The position numbers and the translations under genes are program-made. 64,000 nt of DNA from an uncultured Chloroflexales bacterium (GTDB lineage: Bacteria > Chloroflexota > Chloroflexia > Chloroflexales > Chloroflexaceae): NCBI GenBank assembly GCA_937967405.1, contig CALCJV010000031.1, positions 22,523 through 86,522 on the forward strand. The letters run 5' to 3'. Below are positions 15,702-24,158 of this stretch, one piece after another (positions within the stretch are counted from its first letter, which is position 1; each line of letters starts with the position of its first letter). Under the pieces are notes generated by a model. The model saw only the letters and a program-made list of their open reading frames with translations. It made no database searches and was not told where the DNA came from.

Positions 15702-17171
15702 GTGGCCGTAAACGACATAAGTCAACTCCAGAGCCATTTTGCCCTGTTCGCTGATTACTTTCTCGATGGGGCTTACGATGAGATGTTTGATCCACAGGGC
15801 GTGCCGCGTGCGCCGTACCAGACGCTCTATCAACGGCTGTTTGAGCTATCTGCGGCAACGCTGCGGCAACGCCAGCACGCCGCAGATATGACGTTCTTAA
15901 ATCAGGGGGTGACGTTTACCGTCTATAGTGACGATCAGGGCACGGAGCGTATCTTTCCGTATGACTTGCTGCCTCGCATCATCACCAACGCTGAGTGGAG
16001 TACGATTGAGCGAGGGTTAAAGCAGCGCATCACCGCGATCAATCTATTTCTGAATGACATCTACCACGAGGGCAAAATCTTCAAAGATGGGATTGTGCCG
16101 CGTGAGCTGATCTACACTTGCAAGCACTTTCGGCGTGAAATGATCGGCTTGCATGTGCCCAAAGGTGTATATGTGGCAATTGTCGGCACGGACTTGATCC
16201 GCATTGAGACAGGCGAATTTGTAGTGCTTGAGGATAACCTGCGTGTACCAAGCGGGGTCTCCTACATGCTCGCCAATCGGCAGGTGATCAAGAACGTCTT
16301 TCCGATGCTGTTCACTAGCTACAATGTGCGCCCGATTGATCACTATGGGCAGGTGCTGTTGCATACGTTGCGCTCGTTTGTCCCCCCGCATCGCACCGAT
16401 CCAACGATTGTGCTGCTGACACCGGGCGTGTACAATTCAGCCTACTTTGAGCATACCTACCTTGCGCGGCAGATGGGTATTGAGCTGGTTGAGGGACGCG
16501 ACCTTGTGGTGCATAACAATATCGTCTATATGCGGACGACTGCTGGCTTGCGCCAAGTTGACGTAATCTATCGGCGCATTGATGATGATTTTGTTGATCC
16601 GCTAGCCTTCCGCCCCGATAGTATGCTCGGTGCCCCCGGCTTGATGAATGCCTACCGCGCTGGTAACGTTGCGCTGGCGAATGCAATTGGCACTGGGGTT
16701 GCTGATGACAAAGCCGTGTATGCCTACATCCCACGCATCATCCGCTATTATCTTGGCGAGGATGCGATCATTCATAACGTCGAAACGTACCTGCTGCACG
16801 AGCCAAAGCAGCTTGCGTATGTGCTCGAACACCTTGATCAGTTGGTCATCAAGGCGGTGGGCGAGTCTGGTGGCTATGGCATGCTCATTGGGCCCCACAG
16901 CACCGCCGCCCAGCGCGAAGATTTCCGGCGGGCGATTAAAGCCAATCCACGCAACTATATTGCCCAACCGACGCTGCAACTCTCGCGTGCGCCCTGCTTC
17001 ATTGATGGGCACGTCTCGCCGCGCCATGTAGACTTGCGCCCGTATATCCTCTACGGTGATGATATCCAGATCGTGCCCGGTGGCTTGACGCGGGTCGCGC
17101 TGCGGCGCGGCTCCTTAGTGGTGAACTCGTCGCAGGGTGGCGGGAGTAAAGATACGTGGGTCTTGTATTAG
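15702..17171 (+). CDS. Circularly permuted ATP-grasp protein (DUF404/DUF407 type)
   Basis: 489 residues matching the type-2 circularly permuted ATP-grasp family. Typical segments are the N-terminal [21 protein letters not shown], the central [19 protein letters not shown], the ATP-binding [17 protein letters not shown] and the C-terminal [13 protein letters not shown]. Such enzymes are predicted to join amino acids or peptides through acyl-phosphate intermediates. It starts at a GTG with no strong Shine-Dalgarno. Alpha-E and transglutaminase genes follow on the same strand; this trio is a known conserved cluster, predicted to make and trim a peptide or peptide tag. The actual product has not been established as far as I know. 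Confidence 0.88.
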   Translation: MAVNDISQLQSHFALFADYFLDGAYDEMFDPQGVPRAPYQTLYQRLFELSAATLRQRQHAADMTFLNQGVTFTVYSDDQGTERIFPYDLLPRIITNAEWSTIERGLKQRITAINLFLNDIYHEGKIFKDGIVPRELIYTCKHFRREMIGLHVPKGVYVAIVGTDLIRIETGEFVVLEDNLRVPSGVSYMLANRQVIKNVFPMLFTSYNVRPIDHYGQVLLHTLRSFVPPHRTDPTIVLLTPGVYNSAYFEHTYLARQMGIELVEGRDLVVHNNIVYMRTTAGLRQVDVIYRRIDDDFVDPLAFRPDSMLGAPGLMNAYRAGNVALANAIGTGVADDKAVYAYIPRIIRYYLGEDAIIHNVETYLLHEPKQLAYVLEHLDQLVIKAVGESGGYGMLIGPHSTAAQREDFRRAIKANPRNYIAQPTLQLSRAPCFIDGHVSPRHVDLRPYILYGDDIQIVPGGLTRVALRRGSLVVNSSQGGGSKDTWVLY

Positions 17172-17220
17172 GGGGATCGTTCCAAACCATGTCTGGTGGA
17201 AGCAGAGAGGAACCGTTGCC

Positions 17221-18210
17221 ATGACTGTAACAGCCTTCACTCCGCCGCGTGCGGTTGTTGCCGCAGGCATGCTCTCGCGGGTGGCCGACAGTATGTATTG
17301 GATGAGCCGCTACCTTGAGCGAGCTGAACATACGGCGCGAGTACTAGATGTGAATATGGATCAGATGCTGGATGAAACCCCTACCCCCAAATCGAGCGAC
17401 TTGCGCTGGAACCGCGTGCTGGCGAGCTTCCGTATCCACGATGCCCCCGATGTCTCGGATGATGTGTTTCGCCTGATCCGCTGGCTTACCGTAGATCAGA
17501 CGAACGATGCCGCAATTGTTAGTCATATTGCCGCTGCCCGCGAGAATGCTCGCCAAATCCGCGAGCAGATTAGCTCTGAGATGTGGCAGGAGATCAACCA
17601 GCTCTACCTGCAAGTGCGCCGAACAAGCAAGAGCCGCCAGTGGCGCACCCAGCCGCACAAGTTCTTCTTGATGGTCAAGCATGGTTCGCATCTGTTTCAA
17701 GGGATTACCGACTCGACGATGATCCACAGCGAGGGCTGGCATTTCATTCAGGTTGGGCGTTCGTTGGAGCGGATGATCGCCATCACTGGGCTGCTCGAAG
17801 CCTTCTTCCAAGACACCCACGCGCTTGATTATCTGGCGTGGGTCGGCTTGCTGCGCTCGTGTACCGCGTTTGAAGCCTATTGCAAGGTGTATACCGCAGA
17901 TATTCGGCCGGATTGCATCGTCGAGTTCTTGCTGCTCAACAATCGCTTCCCGCATTCGGTGCGCTTCTCGGCCGAGCAAACTCAGCACGCCTTGCTGGCA
18001 ATTGCGAATTCATCCGGTGGGCGCAGCACTGGGCAGGCTGAACGGTTGGCTGGGCGGCTTCGCGCTTCGCTGGATTATGCCCAAGTGGATGAGATTCTGC
18101 AAGATATGCCCACCTTCTTACGTTCGATCCATCGTCAGTGTAGCGAAATTCATACGGCGATTTACCAAACATATATAGATTACACGATTGATGCGGCTCT
18201 CCATCGTTAG
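17221..18210 (+). CDS. Alpha-E domain protein (DUF403)
   Basis: 329 residues from the ATG at 17221. The track ORF reaches back to 17137, but that part overlaps the end of the ATP-grasp gene, and AGAGAGGAA lies just before the ATG at 17221. The all-helical family signature is clear: MLSRVADSMYWMSRYLERAEHTARVLDV. It forms the middle gene of the ATP-grasp, alpha-E, transglutaminase trio. In some bacteria the alpha-E domain is fused to the ATP-grasp domain, so a physical complex is likely. Its biochemical role is not known to me; a helper or substrate-handling role is inferred. Confidence 0.88.
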   Translation: MTVTAFTPPRAVVAAGMLSRVADSMYWMSRYLERAEHTARVLDVNMDQMLDETPTPKSSDLRWNRVLASFRIHDAPDVSDDVFRLIRWLTVDQTNDAAIVSHIAAARENARQIREQISSEMWQEINQLYLQVRRTSKSRQWRTQPHKFFLMVKHGSHLFQGITDSTMIHSEGWHFIQVGRSLERMIAITGLLEAFFQDTHALDYLAWVGLLRSCTAFEAYCKVYTADIRPDCIVEFLLLNNRFPHSVRFSAEQTQHALLAIANSSGGRSTGQAERLAGRLRASLDYAQVDEILQDMPTFLRSIHRQCSEIHTAIYQTYIDYTIDAALHR

Positions 18211-18319
18211 GTCAGTCGTGGACGATGGGAGACATACCACACAACGCATGGAATTGGTGTAAATGGCATAAATGAGGCACGAGCGAGAAGGCTAACACCC
18301 TAACGAGGAAAGCAACGGT

Positions 18320-19348
18320 ATGAAATACGTAATAGAACCATACACAAACGCACACCCTGAAGTGATTCCGGTCTCCGTTCCGCGTTCCTATTTCAGCATC
18401 CGCCATATGACCCGCTTCCGCTACTCGCATTCAATCACCGAGAGTGTTATGGAAGTGTGGATGAAGCCGCGCAATGAAGATCAGCAACATTGCTTGGAAT
18501 TCAGCCTGACCACCGATCCGCGAGCTGAAGTCTTCTCCTACACGGATCACTTTGGGAATACCGTGCATCACTTCAATGTGCCCGGACGGCATGTGCAACT
18601 CACGATTACGGCCGAAGCAATCATCGAGATTGCCGATGTGAAGCCGCTCCCCGCCGTGCTTGATCCGAGCACGTGGGCTGCCTATGATGATCCTGAGGTG
18701 CGGAATACCTATCTGGACTTTCTGCTGCCGAGTACCTTTGCTCGTCCAAGCAGTATGCTCGAGAAGTTTCAGCGTGATCTGGGGCTGTTCCGTATGGATG
18801 ACCCCTTAACAACCCTGCTCACGATGAACAAGCGGCTCTACGATGCGTTTGATTACGTTCCCCGCAGCACCCGTGTTGATTCGCCCATCGAGGATGCGCT
18901 TTCGCGGCGGCGCGGCGTGTGCCAAGATTTTGCCCATATTATGATTACGTTGGTGCGCTCGCTGGGAATCCCTTGTCGCTACGTCAGCGGCTACCTCTTC
19001 CATCGAGTCGAAGACCACGACCGCTCCGAAGAAGATGCGACCCACGCATGGCTCGAAGCGTGGCTGCCGACGCTGGGCTGGGTTGGCTTTGATCCGACGA
19101 ACAATCTAGTGGTGCGGGATCGCCACATCCGCACTGCAATCGGGCGTGACTATCATGATGTGCCGCCGACGCGCGGCGTATTTCGGGGCACGGCCGAGAG
19201 TGAACTGGATGTGGGGGTGCGGGTTAGCCCGTCGGCGGCTCCGATTGCGCCCAGCGAAGACTTGCTGCCAGAGATCGAATGGGACCCAGCAGCGGTGCTA
19301 GCCCAAGAGCTGCTGCTTGAGCAGCAACAGCAACAACAGCAGCAGTAA
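18320..19348 (+). CDS. Transglutaminase-like cysteine protease with poly-Gln tail
   Basis: 342 residues. An N-terminal beta-rich domain (25-105, starting FSIRHMTRFRYSHSITES) is typical of the bacterial transglutaminase N family. The papain-like core has the triad Cys201 (RRGVCQDFAH), His242 (ATHAWLEAW) and Asp258 (GFDPTNN). There is no signal peptide, so it should be cytoplasmic. As the third gene of the ATP-grasp cluster it probably cleaves or transfers the peptide product. The last eight residues are all Gln, encoded by a CAG/CAA tract at about 19322-19345 that may be prone to slippage. GAGGAAAG precedes the start. Confidence 0.88.
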   Translation: MKYVIEPYTNAHPEVIPVSVPRSYFSIRHMTRFRYSHSITESVMEVWMKPRNEDQQHCLEFSLTTDPRAEVFSYTDHFGNTVHHFNVPGRHVQLTITAEAIIEIADVKPLPAVLDPSTWAAYDDPEVRNTYLDFLLPSTFARPSSMLEKFQRDLGLFRMDDPLTTLLTMNKRLYDAFDYVPRSTRVDSPIEDALSRRRGVCQDFAHIMITLVRSLGIPCRYVSGYLFHRVEDHDRSEEDATHAWLEAWLPTLGWVGFDPTNNLVVRDRHIRTAIGRDYHDVPPTRGVFRGTAESELDVGVRVSPSAAPIAPSEDLLPEIEWDPAAVLAQELLLEQQQQQQQQ

Positions 19349-19358
19349 GGGCTTGGTG

Positions 19359-20165
19359 ATGCTGACTGCGTCAGAGCCAGAGCAGCCCCCTTTGCGCCTG
19401 ATAGATACCCACGTGCACTTGCATCTAGCCCAATTTGATGCGGATCGGGATGCCGTGCTGGTGCGAGCGGCTGCCGCTGGGGTGCAGCACATGATCGAGA
19501 TCGGCTACGATCTGCCGTCGAGCCGGGCTGCTGTGCACCTCGCGGCTCAGCACGGGCCCATCTCGGCAGTGGTTGGCATTCAGCCCAATCACGTTCATGA
19601 ACTACCTCCTGATTGGCACGCCCAGCTGTATGATCTGCTGCGGCAGCCCAACGTGGTGGCACTGGGCGAGATAGGCTTAGACTACCATTGGATGAAGGCT
19701 CCCCCCGAACAGCAGGCAGCAGTCTTTCGGGAGCAACTGGCCATGGCCCGCGAACTTGATCTGCCGGTGGTAATCCACTGCCGTGCCGCCGCCGCTGATA
19801 CGCTAGCCCTGCTCCGCGCAGATGGGCAGGGCGTGCGCGGGGTGATGCACTCCTTTTCGGGCGATTGGGCGTTTGCCGAAGCCTGCCTAGAGCTTGGTTT
19901 CGGGCTGTCCTTCTCCGGTCCGGTTACGTTTCGCAACGCTACTGACCTGCATACGGTGGTGCAGCGTGCCCCCGCCGCTGCGCTGCTGGCAGAGACCGAT
20001 AGCCCGTATCTCTGTCCGCATCCGCATCGTGGCCAGCGTAACGAACCGGCGTTCGTGCGCTATGTCGTGGCAAGGATTGCCGCCCTGCGCGGAGAGGCAC
20101 TGGAAGCGGTGAGTGCCCAGCTTTGGCACAATGCCCACACGATCTTTCGTATTTTGCATACTTGA
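19359..20165 (+). CDS. tatD: TatD family metal-dependent hydrolase/DNase
   Basis: The track ORF begins inside the transglutaminase poly-Gln tract (19317). The better start is the ATG at 19359 (MLTASEPEQPP), 11 bases after the transglutaminase stop, with TAAGG upstream, giving 268 residues, the usual TatD length. Motifs include DTHVHLHL (first metal ligands), ALGEIGLDYHW (Glu), PVVIHCRAAAADT (His), MHSFSGDW (His) and AETDSPYL (Asp). TatD proteins are 3'-5' exonucleases or D-aminoacyl hydrolases. It follows the peptide cluster closely but is a housekeeping gene in most bacteria. Confidence 0.9.
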   Translation: MLTASEPEQPPLRLIDTHVHLHLAQFDADRDAVLVRAAAAGVQHMIEIGYDLPSSRAAVHLAAQHGPISAVVGIQPNHVHELPPDWHAQLYDLLRQPNVVALGEIGLDYHWMKAPPEQQAAVFREQLAMARELDLPVVIHCRAAAADTLALLRADGQGVRGVMHSFSGDWAFAEACLELGFGLSFSGPVTFRNATDLHTVVQRAPAAALLAETDSPYLCPHPHRGQRNEPAFVRYVVARIAALRGEALEAVSAQLWHNAHTIFRILHT

Positions 20166-20171
20166 CAGGTG

Positions 20172-20180
20172 TGCTATACT
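20172..20180 (+). promoter_or_regulatory. Extended -10 promoter upstream of the rho leader
   Basis: TG-C-TATACT on the plus strand, 7 bases after the tatD stop. The -35 is weak (TTTTGC at 17 bases). Confidence 0.5.
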
Positions 20181-20529
20181 AAAGATTGGAAATTGTATCC
20201 TCTGCTGCACCAGATCAGAATATTGCACTCGTACATCAGAACGTACATTGCTTGCGTGATCGTGCCTGTAGGCTGAGCTTAAACAGAGCCTCCATTGTGC
20301 GGTTGGCGTGCAGCGCATCAGGATTGCAATGGGTGCTGCCGATAGGCAGTGCAACCCACGTACCTTGCCGAAACGTGCATCCCCCTCAACACCAACGTGG
20401 TGATGATCGGACAGAGCATCGGGCTGGGTTGAGCCGTCATGGGATCATCCCCGCCAGCGAGATCCAAATAGGAAAGAACGCCGCGAACGAAAGCTGATCC
20501 GTCGTGCGACTGTGCCACCGCGCACCGGT

Positions 20530-20549
20530 GTTGTACCGTATCGTACAAC
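20530..20549 (+). promoter_or_regulatory. Hairpin in the rho leader
   Basis: Perfect 7-base arms GTTGTAC and GTACAAC around a 6-base loop, followed by GGGCC. No T tract follows, so it is not a classic terminator. Confidence 0.35.
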
Positions 20550-20739
20550 GGGCCATTGGCGTGGTGCTCAGTGAGCCGTGTGTGAGCCTTCAACAACAAC
20601 CTCAAGAGCTAGTAACAGACATCGTGATACCACGCATAACTGTAACCCAAACAATGATAGCTGAATAGTATACCACGCATGCATAGATATGTATATCCGC
20701 TAAGTCCAACGACCATGACAAGAGTGCAGGAGAAGACCA

Positions 20740-21987
20740 TTGGTAAATGTGGCTGAACTCGAATCAAAAACCTTGACTGATCTGCGTGAAATGGCACGCA
20801 AGCTCGAAATTCAAGGGGTGAGCGGGCTGAAGAAGCAAGACTTGATTGTGAAGCTCTTGCAAGCCCAAACAGAAGAAGCTGGCAACGCGCTTGGGGAAGG
20901 CTTCCTCGATATAGTTCAAGATGGCTTTGGCTTTCTGCGCGGTAGTCGGCTGTTGCCCGGCCAGAACGATGTGTATGTTTCGCAATCCCAGATTCGCCGC
21001 TTTGGGCTACGCACAGGCGATATGGTGATGGGGCAGGTGCGCCCGCCCAAAGAGAGCGAACGCTACTACTCGCTGTTGCGGGTGGAGATGATCAATGGCG
21101 TTGATCCCGAAACCGCACGCAAACGCCCGTCGTTCGATCAACTTACGCCAATCTTTCCGAATGAGCAGTTCAAGCTCGAGACGGAGCCGAATATCCTCTC
21201 GACCCGTCTGGTTGACTTGATCGCCCCGATTGGGCGCGGGCAACGGGGCTTGATTGTCTCGCCGCCTAAAGCCGGTAAGACGTTGCTGCTTAAGACCATT
21301 GCAAATGGGATTACCTCAAACCACCCGGATGTCCATCTGATGGTGTTGCTGATTGGTGAACGCCCAGAAGAAGTGACCGACATGCGCCGCAGCGTGAAGG
21401 GTGAGGTGGTTTCATCTACCTTCGACGAGCCGGTCGAGGATCACACCAAAGTAGCGGATATGACCCTCGAACGGGCCAAGCGGCTGGTTGAAGGTGGGCA
21501 AGATGTTGTGATCCTAATGGATTCGATCACCCGCCTTGCGCGGGCCTACAATCTCGATATGCCCCCCAGTGGGCGCACACTCTCTGGCGGGATTGATCCC
21601 GTCGCGCTCTATCCCCCCAAACGCTTCTTCGGGGCAGCCCGCAACATCGAGCATGGCGGCAGCCTCACGATTATTGCCACCTGTCTGGTAGATACGGGCA
21701 GCCGCATGGATGATGTGATCTACGAAGAATTCAAAGGAACCGGCAACATGGAGCTACATCTGGATCGGCGGCTGGCCGAGAAGCGCATCTTTCCGGCGAT
21801 TGATATTCAGCGCAGTGGTACACGCCGCGAGGAGCTGCTGCTCAGCACCGAAACCCTGCGCCAAGTTTGGACTTTGCGCCGCATGGTCAGTATGCTAGGC
21901 GAGAACGAAGGCACTGAGCTGGTGCTGGCCCGCATGGCCAAGACGCGCACCAATGCTGACTTCCTTGCTACCCTTAGCAAGACGTAG
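20740..21987 (+). CDS. rho: Transcription termination factor Rho
   Basis: 415 residues, a full-length Rho without large insertions. It has the N-terminal helical Rho_N domain ([25 protein letters not shown]), the RNA-binding cold-shock-like domain ([15 protein letters not shown]) and the ATPase core with Walker A PPKAGKT, Walker [11 protein letters not shown], the Q-loop/R-loop segment [22 protein letters not shown] and the arginine-finger region. The start is a TTG; AGGAGA 7 bases upstream supports it and no in-frame ATG fits better. It is an RNA-DNA helicase that ends transcription of untranslated RNA. A long untranslated region lies upstream. Confidence 0.97.
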   Translation: MVNVAELESKTLTDLREMARKLEIQGVSGLKKQDLIVKLLQAQTEEAGNALGEGFLDIVQDGFGFLRGSRLLPGQNDVYVSQSQIRRFGLRTGDMVMGQVRPPKESERYYSLLRVEMINGVDPETARKRPSFDQLTPIFPNEQFKLETEPNILSTRLVDLIAPIGRGQRGLIVSPPKAGKTLLLKTIANGITSNHPDVHLMVLLIGERPEEVTDMRRSVKGEVVSSTFDEPVEDHTKVADMTLERAKRLVEGGQDVVILMDSITRLARAYNLDMPPSGRTLSGGIDPVALYPPKRFFGAARNIEHGGSLTIIATCLVDTGSRMDDVIYEEFKGTGNMELHLDRRLAEKRIFPAIDIQRSGTRREELLLSTETLRQVWTLRRMVSMLGENEGTELVLARMAKTRTNADFLATLSKT

Positions 21988-22010
21988 CGGCCAAACATCA
22001 GCCACAAGGA

Positions 22011-22033
22011 GAGCCGTGCCAACGGCACGGCTC
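22011..22033 (+). terminator. Hairpin behind rho
   Basis: GAGCCGTGCC and GGCACGGCTC are perfect 10-base arms with a 3-base loop, starting 24 bases after the rho stop. The sequence after it is not T-rich, so it may act as a 3'-end stabiliser or a weak terminator. Confidence 0.5.
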
Positions 22034-22130
22034 CGTTGGTTGAGCCAAGCTAGATGCGGCCGCCGGATGAGCTGATGGGCCGGATTGCCGTAGCGTGATC
22101 CGCCCTAGCACTAACGTGGCTCGCCCCATG

Positions 22131-22165
22131 AAAAAGCCGGAACTGACGTAATGTAGCTCCGGTTT
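22131..22165 (-). terminator. Intrinsic terminator for the Roadblock gene
   Basis: Read on the minus strand, ACCGGAGCTAC...CAGTTCCGGC forms a stem of about 12 pairs with one mismatch and is followed by CTTTTTC. This is the best T-tract terminator in the region. Confidence 0.6.
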
Positions 22166-22207
22166 AAGGGTCGGCACGTAAAGGCTCTAGTGGAGAGCAT
22201 AAGATTT

Positions 22208-22233
22208 CGGCTGCACGAAAGCCGGTGCAGCCG
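22208..22233. other. Perfect 9-bp hairpin in the rho/Roadblock spacer
   Basis: CGGCTGCAC and GTGCAGCCG enclose an 8-base loop (GAAAGCCG). No T tract on either side, so it looks like RNA structure and not a terminator. Confidence 0.4.
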
Positions 22234-22319
22234 CAGTGATGGATATTCTGTCTGAAACAGAACAACAGCCGTGTTAGCGCATTGCCAAAAAGCGAATCCG
22301 CTAACGCAGCATGGAGATG

Positions 22320-22688
22320 TTAGACGAGATTGATCAACTCATTGGCTGTGCGGCGCATATCGAGGAAGACCAAGCCGAGCTTGGCGCGGCTATGCGCCAG
22401 TGCTGTCAGCACGGCTTCTTCACCAATAGCCATAAGGATCACGTAGCCTTCTTCGCCACGTACAAAGACCTGATCAAGCTGACCACGCCGCAGCTCACTG
22501 GCGATACGTTCGCCCAGAGACAGCATCGCAGCACTCATTGCCGATACACGATCTTCTTCTACATCTGCTGGCAGAGCCGAAGCCATGATCAGACCGTCAA
22601 CGCTTACCACTGCCGATGCCTCAATATCCGGGGTATTCATACTTAAGGCCTTAAGATGGCGTACCATCTCTTCGGTTCTGCTTGCCAT
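22320..22688 (-). CDS. Roadblock/LC7 domain protein (MglB-like)
   Basis: 122 residues comprising one Roadblock/LC7 domain. Typical segments are DIEASAVVSVDGLIMASALP, MSAAMLSLGERIASEL and EGYVILMAIGEEAVLTALA. Bacterial members dimerise and regulate small Ras-like GTPases (MglB acting on MglA in polarity and gliding). No GTPase is in this window, so its partner must be elsewhere. AAGGAGG lies just upstream of the ATG, a strong ribosome binding site. A promoter reading TTGCCC, 17 bases, TAGAAT lies about 100 bases upstream. Confidence 0.88.
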   Translation of the reverse strand: MASRTEEMVRHLKALSMNTPDIEASAVVSVDGLIMASALPADVEEDRVSAMSAAMLSLGERIASELRRGQLDQVFVRGEEGYVILMAIGEEAVLTALAHSRAKLGLVFLDMRRTANELINLV

Positions 22689-22790
22689 TCATATCCTCCT
22701 TGAGGGCCGTCAGCTCGTGAAACTATACAAGGTGCAAGATTACTGTGCAGCATTCCCATTCCGGAATACAGAAAACGCTATCTGGCGGTT

Positions 22791-22819
22791 ATTCTACTAC
22801 ATTTTTTGATCGAGGGCAA
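22791..22819 (-). promoter_or_regulatory. Promoter for the Roadblock/LC7 gene
   Basis: The minus strand reads TTGCCC, 17 bases, TAGAAT. Confidence 0.5.
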
Positions 22820-23063
22820 CTAGTAGGATTGCCAACTGGGGAACAGGCTGAGTGAACCGCTGCTGTGCTGCATGATGCGTGCCCTGTGCCCACCTTCGCG
22901 TCACCGAATCTCTCCCTTGCGAAATGAACTGCCCGACAGCCATTTGCTTCCTAGGTCTTATCTCTGAGTATAGCAGGAATAACGCCGTTCGTAAAGCGCA
23001 CCACCGCAGCTGCACGAACGGCACTAGCGGCAGATCCAAACGAGCTGCACCGCTAGACACGTG

Positions 23064-23072
23064 TGGTATACT
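23064..23072 (+). promoter_or_regulatory. Extended -10 promoter for rpsR
   Basis: TG-G-TATACT on the plus strand, with no good -35. Transcription would start near 23079, just before the leader hairpin. Confidence 0.5.
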
Positions 23073-23083
23073 AAGAAGGTTAT

Positions 23084-23104
23084 ACCGAACAGCACATGTT
23101 CGGT
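23084..23104 (+). promoter_or_regulatory. Hairpin in the rpsR leader
   Basis: ACCGAAC and GTTCGGT form a perfect 7-bp stem with a 7-base loop, at the predicted 5' end of the rpsR mRNA and 43 bases before the start codon. S6:S18 complexes are known to bind leader RNAs with a CCG-containing stem in other bacteria. Whether this stem is such a site is speculation. Confidence 0.35.
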
Positions 23105-23146
23105 GAGTGAGATCAACCTGAGTGGATAAAGGAGTATTGAGTAGTA

Positions 23147-23383
23147 ATGGCTCTTCGATCACGTCCACGTCGCCGGGTGAAGGAGTGTGAATTTACCACG
23201 CTGGGAATTGTGCCCGATTATAAAGACATTCGGCGCATCCAGAAGTACATCACTCCGCAGGGCAAAATTATGCCCCGCCGCCGCACCGGTGTCACCGCCA
23301 AAATGCAACGACGTTTGGCGGTGGCAATCAAACGGGCGCGTCACCTTGCCCTGCTGCCCGCTGCGCCCAACCATATGCGCTAA
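23147..23383 (+). CDS. rpsR: Small ribosomal subunit protein bS18
   Basis: 78 residues, basic, with the S18 features [58 protein letters not shown]. It binds bS6 on the platform of the 30S subunit. In most bacteria rpsR sits with rpsF, ssb and rplI; here it stands alone between a divergent Roadblock gene and a convergent acetyltransferase gene. AAAGGAG lies about 12 bases before the ATG. Confidence 0.95.
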   Translation: MALRSRPRRRVKECEFTTLGIVPDYKDIRRIQKYITPQGKIMPRRRTGVTAKMQRRLAVAIKRARHLALLPAAPNHMR

Positions 23384-23396
23384 GCGAGGCAGTACC

Positions 23397-23423
23397 GGCG
23401 CGGTCCGCACAAGCTGCCGCGCC
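23397..23423. terminator. Hairpin between convergent rpsR and GNAT genes
   Basis: GGCGCGG and CCGCGCC are perfect 7-base arms with a 13-base loop in the 45-base spacer. It may serve either direction; T tracts are short. Confidence 0.45.
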
Positions 23424-23428
23424 ATCGT

Positions 23429-24106
23429 TTAGGCCAGAGCCGGAGCCGTACAGGTTTCGGCTCGTGTGTTCTGGTGCTCACGCTGGAGTATCGCCGCTTC
23501 CCAGCCCACCCGCGTCAGTTCCATCTCGTAGAATTCGACCCAGATGCCGTACCGATCTCGACGAAAATGCTGCTGTACGGCCGCGTAGGCTGGATCCGTC
23601 AGCATACTGGCACAGCGTCCGGCAGCAGTGCGGCGCCAGTCGCTCTGGACTACCGTGAAACCGAGCCGCTCATAGCAGCGCACTGCCCGCCGATTGAACG
23701 CGGCTACATCAAGCACCATCACAGTGAAGTTCAGCTCGACAAAGAAGTAGTGGAGAAAGACGCGCAAGGCTTCACTGCCCAAGCCCTGACTGACATATGG
23801 GGCGGCAATCGAGATGCCCAGCCGCGCTCGCCCACTGCGCTGATCAATTTCGCGCAGGGAGATGCGCCCGATCAGGTTGCCCTGCCGATCTTCAATCGCC
23901 CACGCTCGCCGAAGCCACGTTGTGCTGTAGCTCCCAAACAGCTTGCCAGAACTTGCACCACTCGGCGGAATGTTCCACAAGTGGCTGCACGGCTCTGGAT
24001 ACTGCGGCCAGCTGCGCTGGCGTTGATCGTCCTGCGTCGTCCACCAGCGCAATCGAATGCGCTCACCCTCACACAGAAACGTGCGGGTTGCTATCAGGTT
24101 TATCAT
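23429..24106 (-). CDS. GNAT acetyltransferase (RimJ/RimL-like)
   Basis: 225 residues. The acetyl-CoA-binding region is LGISIAAPYVSQGLGSEALRVFLHYFF, a variant of the Q/RxxGxG/A motif, followed by the family segment VLDVAAFNRRAVRCYERLGF. It resembles the RimJ/RimL subgroup that acetylates N-terminal amines or small molecules. The C-terminal 40 residues extend past the usual fold. It is transcribed toward rpsR and lies 52 bases after the sirtuin gene on the same strand. A functional link to the sirtuin (acetylation and deacetylation) is tempting but unproven. Confidence 0.85.
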   Translation of the reverse strand: MINLIATRTFLCEGERIRLRWWTTQDDQRQRSWPQYPEPCSHLWNIPPSGASSGKLFGSYSTTWLRRAWAIEDRQGNLIGRISLREIDQRSGRARLGISIAAPYVSQGLGSEALRVFLHYFFVELNFTVMVLDVAAFNRRAVRCYERLGFTVVQSDWRRTAAGRCASMLTDPAYAAVQQHFRRDRYGIWVEFYEMELTRVGWEAAILQREHQNTRAETCTAPALA

Positions 24107-24158
24107 CGCGCATGGCCCCCTAACTAGAATCTTATACCCCGATGGTTTTGTTCAGCTC

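Larger units (their letters stand above)
20166..20739 (+). other. Long leader/intergenic region before rho, possibly an RNA gene
   Basis: 574 bases without a credible gene. An extended -10 (TGCTATACT, 20172-20180) just after tatD reads toward rho. Downstream are clear stems: TGGGT with a CTGCC-GATA-GGCAG tip near 20330-20357, and GTTGTAC/GTACAAC at 20530-20549. The region could be an untranslated leader of rho, whose expression is autoregulated in several bacteria, or an independent small RNA. No tRNA-like fold was seen. Confidence 0.4.
21988..22319. other. Hairpin-rich intergenic region between rho and the Roadblock gene
   Basis: 332 bases with no gene but five consecutive stems: 22011-22033 (10-bp arms), 22131-22165 (about 12 pairs with one mismatch), 22208-22233 (9-bp arms), 22246-22262 (6-bp arms) and 22273-22305 (7-bp arms). 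The genes on either side converge, so some are terminators. Five stems is more than termination needs, and a structured RNA on either strand is possible. Confidence 0.45.
22689..23146. other. Divergent promoter region between Roadblock and rpsR genes
   Basis: 458 bases without a credible gene; the 123-residue minus-strand ORF here overlaps rpsR and has no family features. It contains the Roadblock promoter, the rpsR extended -10 and the rpsR leader hairpin. The middle part (about 22830-23040) shows nothing I recognise. Confidence 0.6.

Noticed and set aside
19317-19358. Upstream start for tatD inside the transglutaminase gene
   Set aside because: It would translate the poly-Gln tract out of frame as Ser/Asn repeats; the ATG at 19359 gives normal TatD length.
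20280-20400. 6S RNA homologue in the rho leader
   Set aside because: Only a short similarity (GCGGTTGG); I could not fold a convincing closing stem and open bubble. Left as a remark only.
22797-23168. 123-residue minus-strand ORF overlapping rpsR
   Set aside because: Overlaps the rpsR start, leader hairpin and promoter; no recognisable motif.
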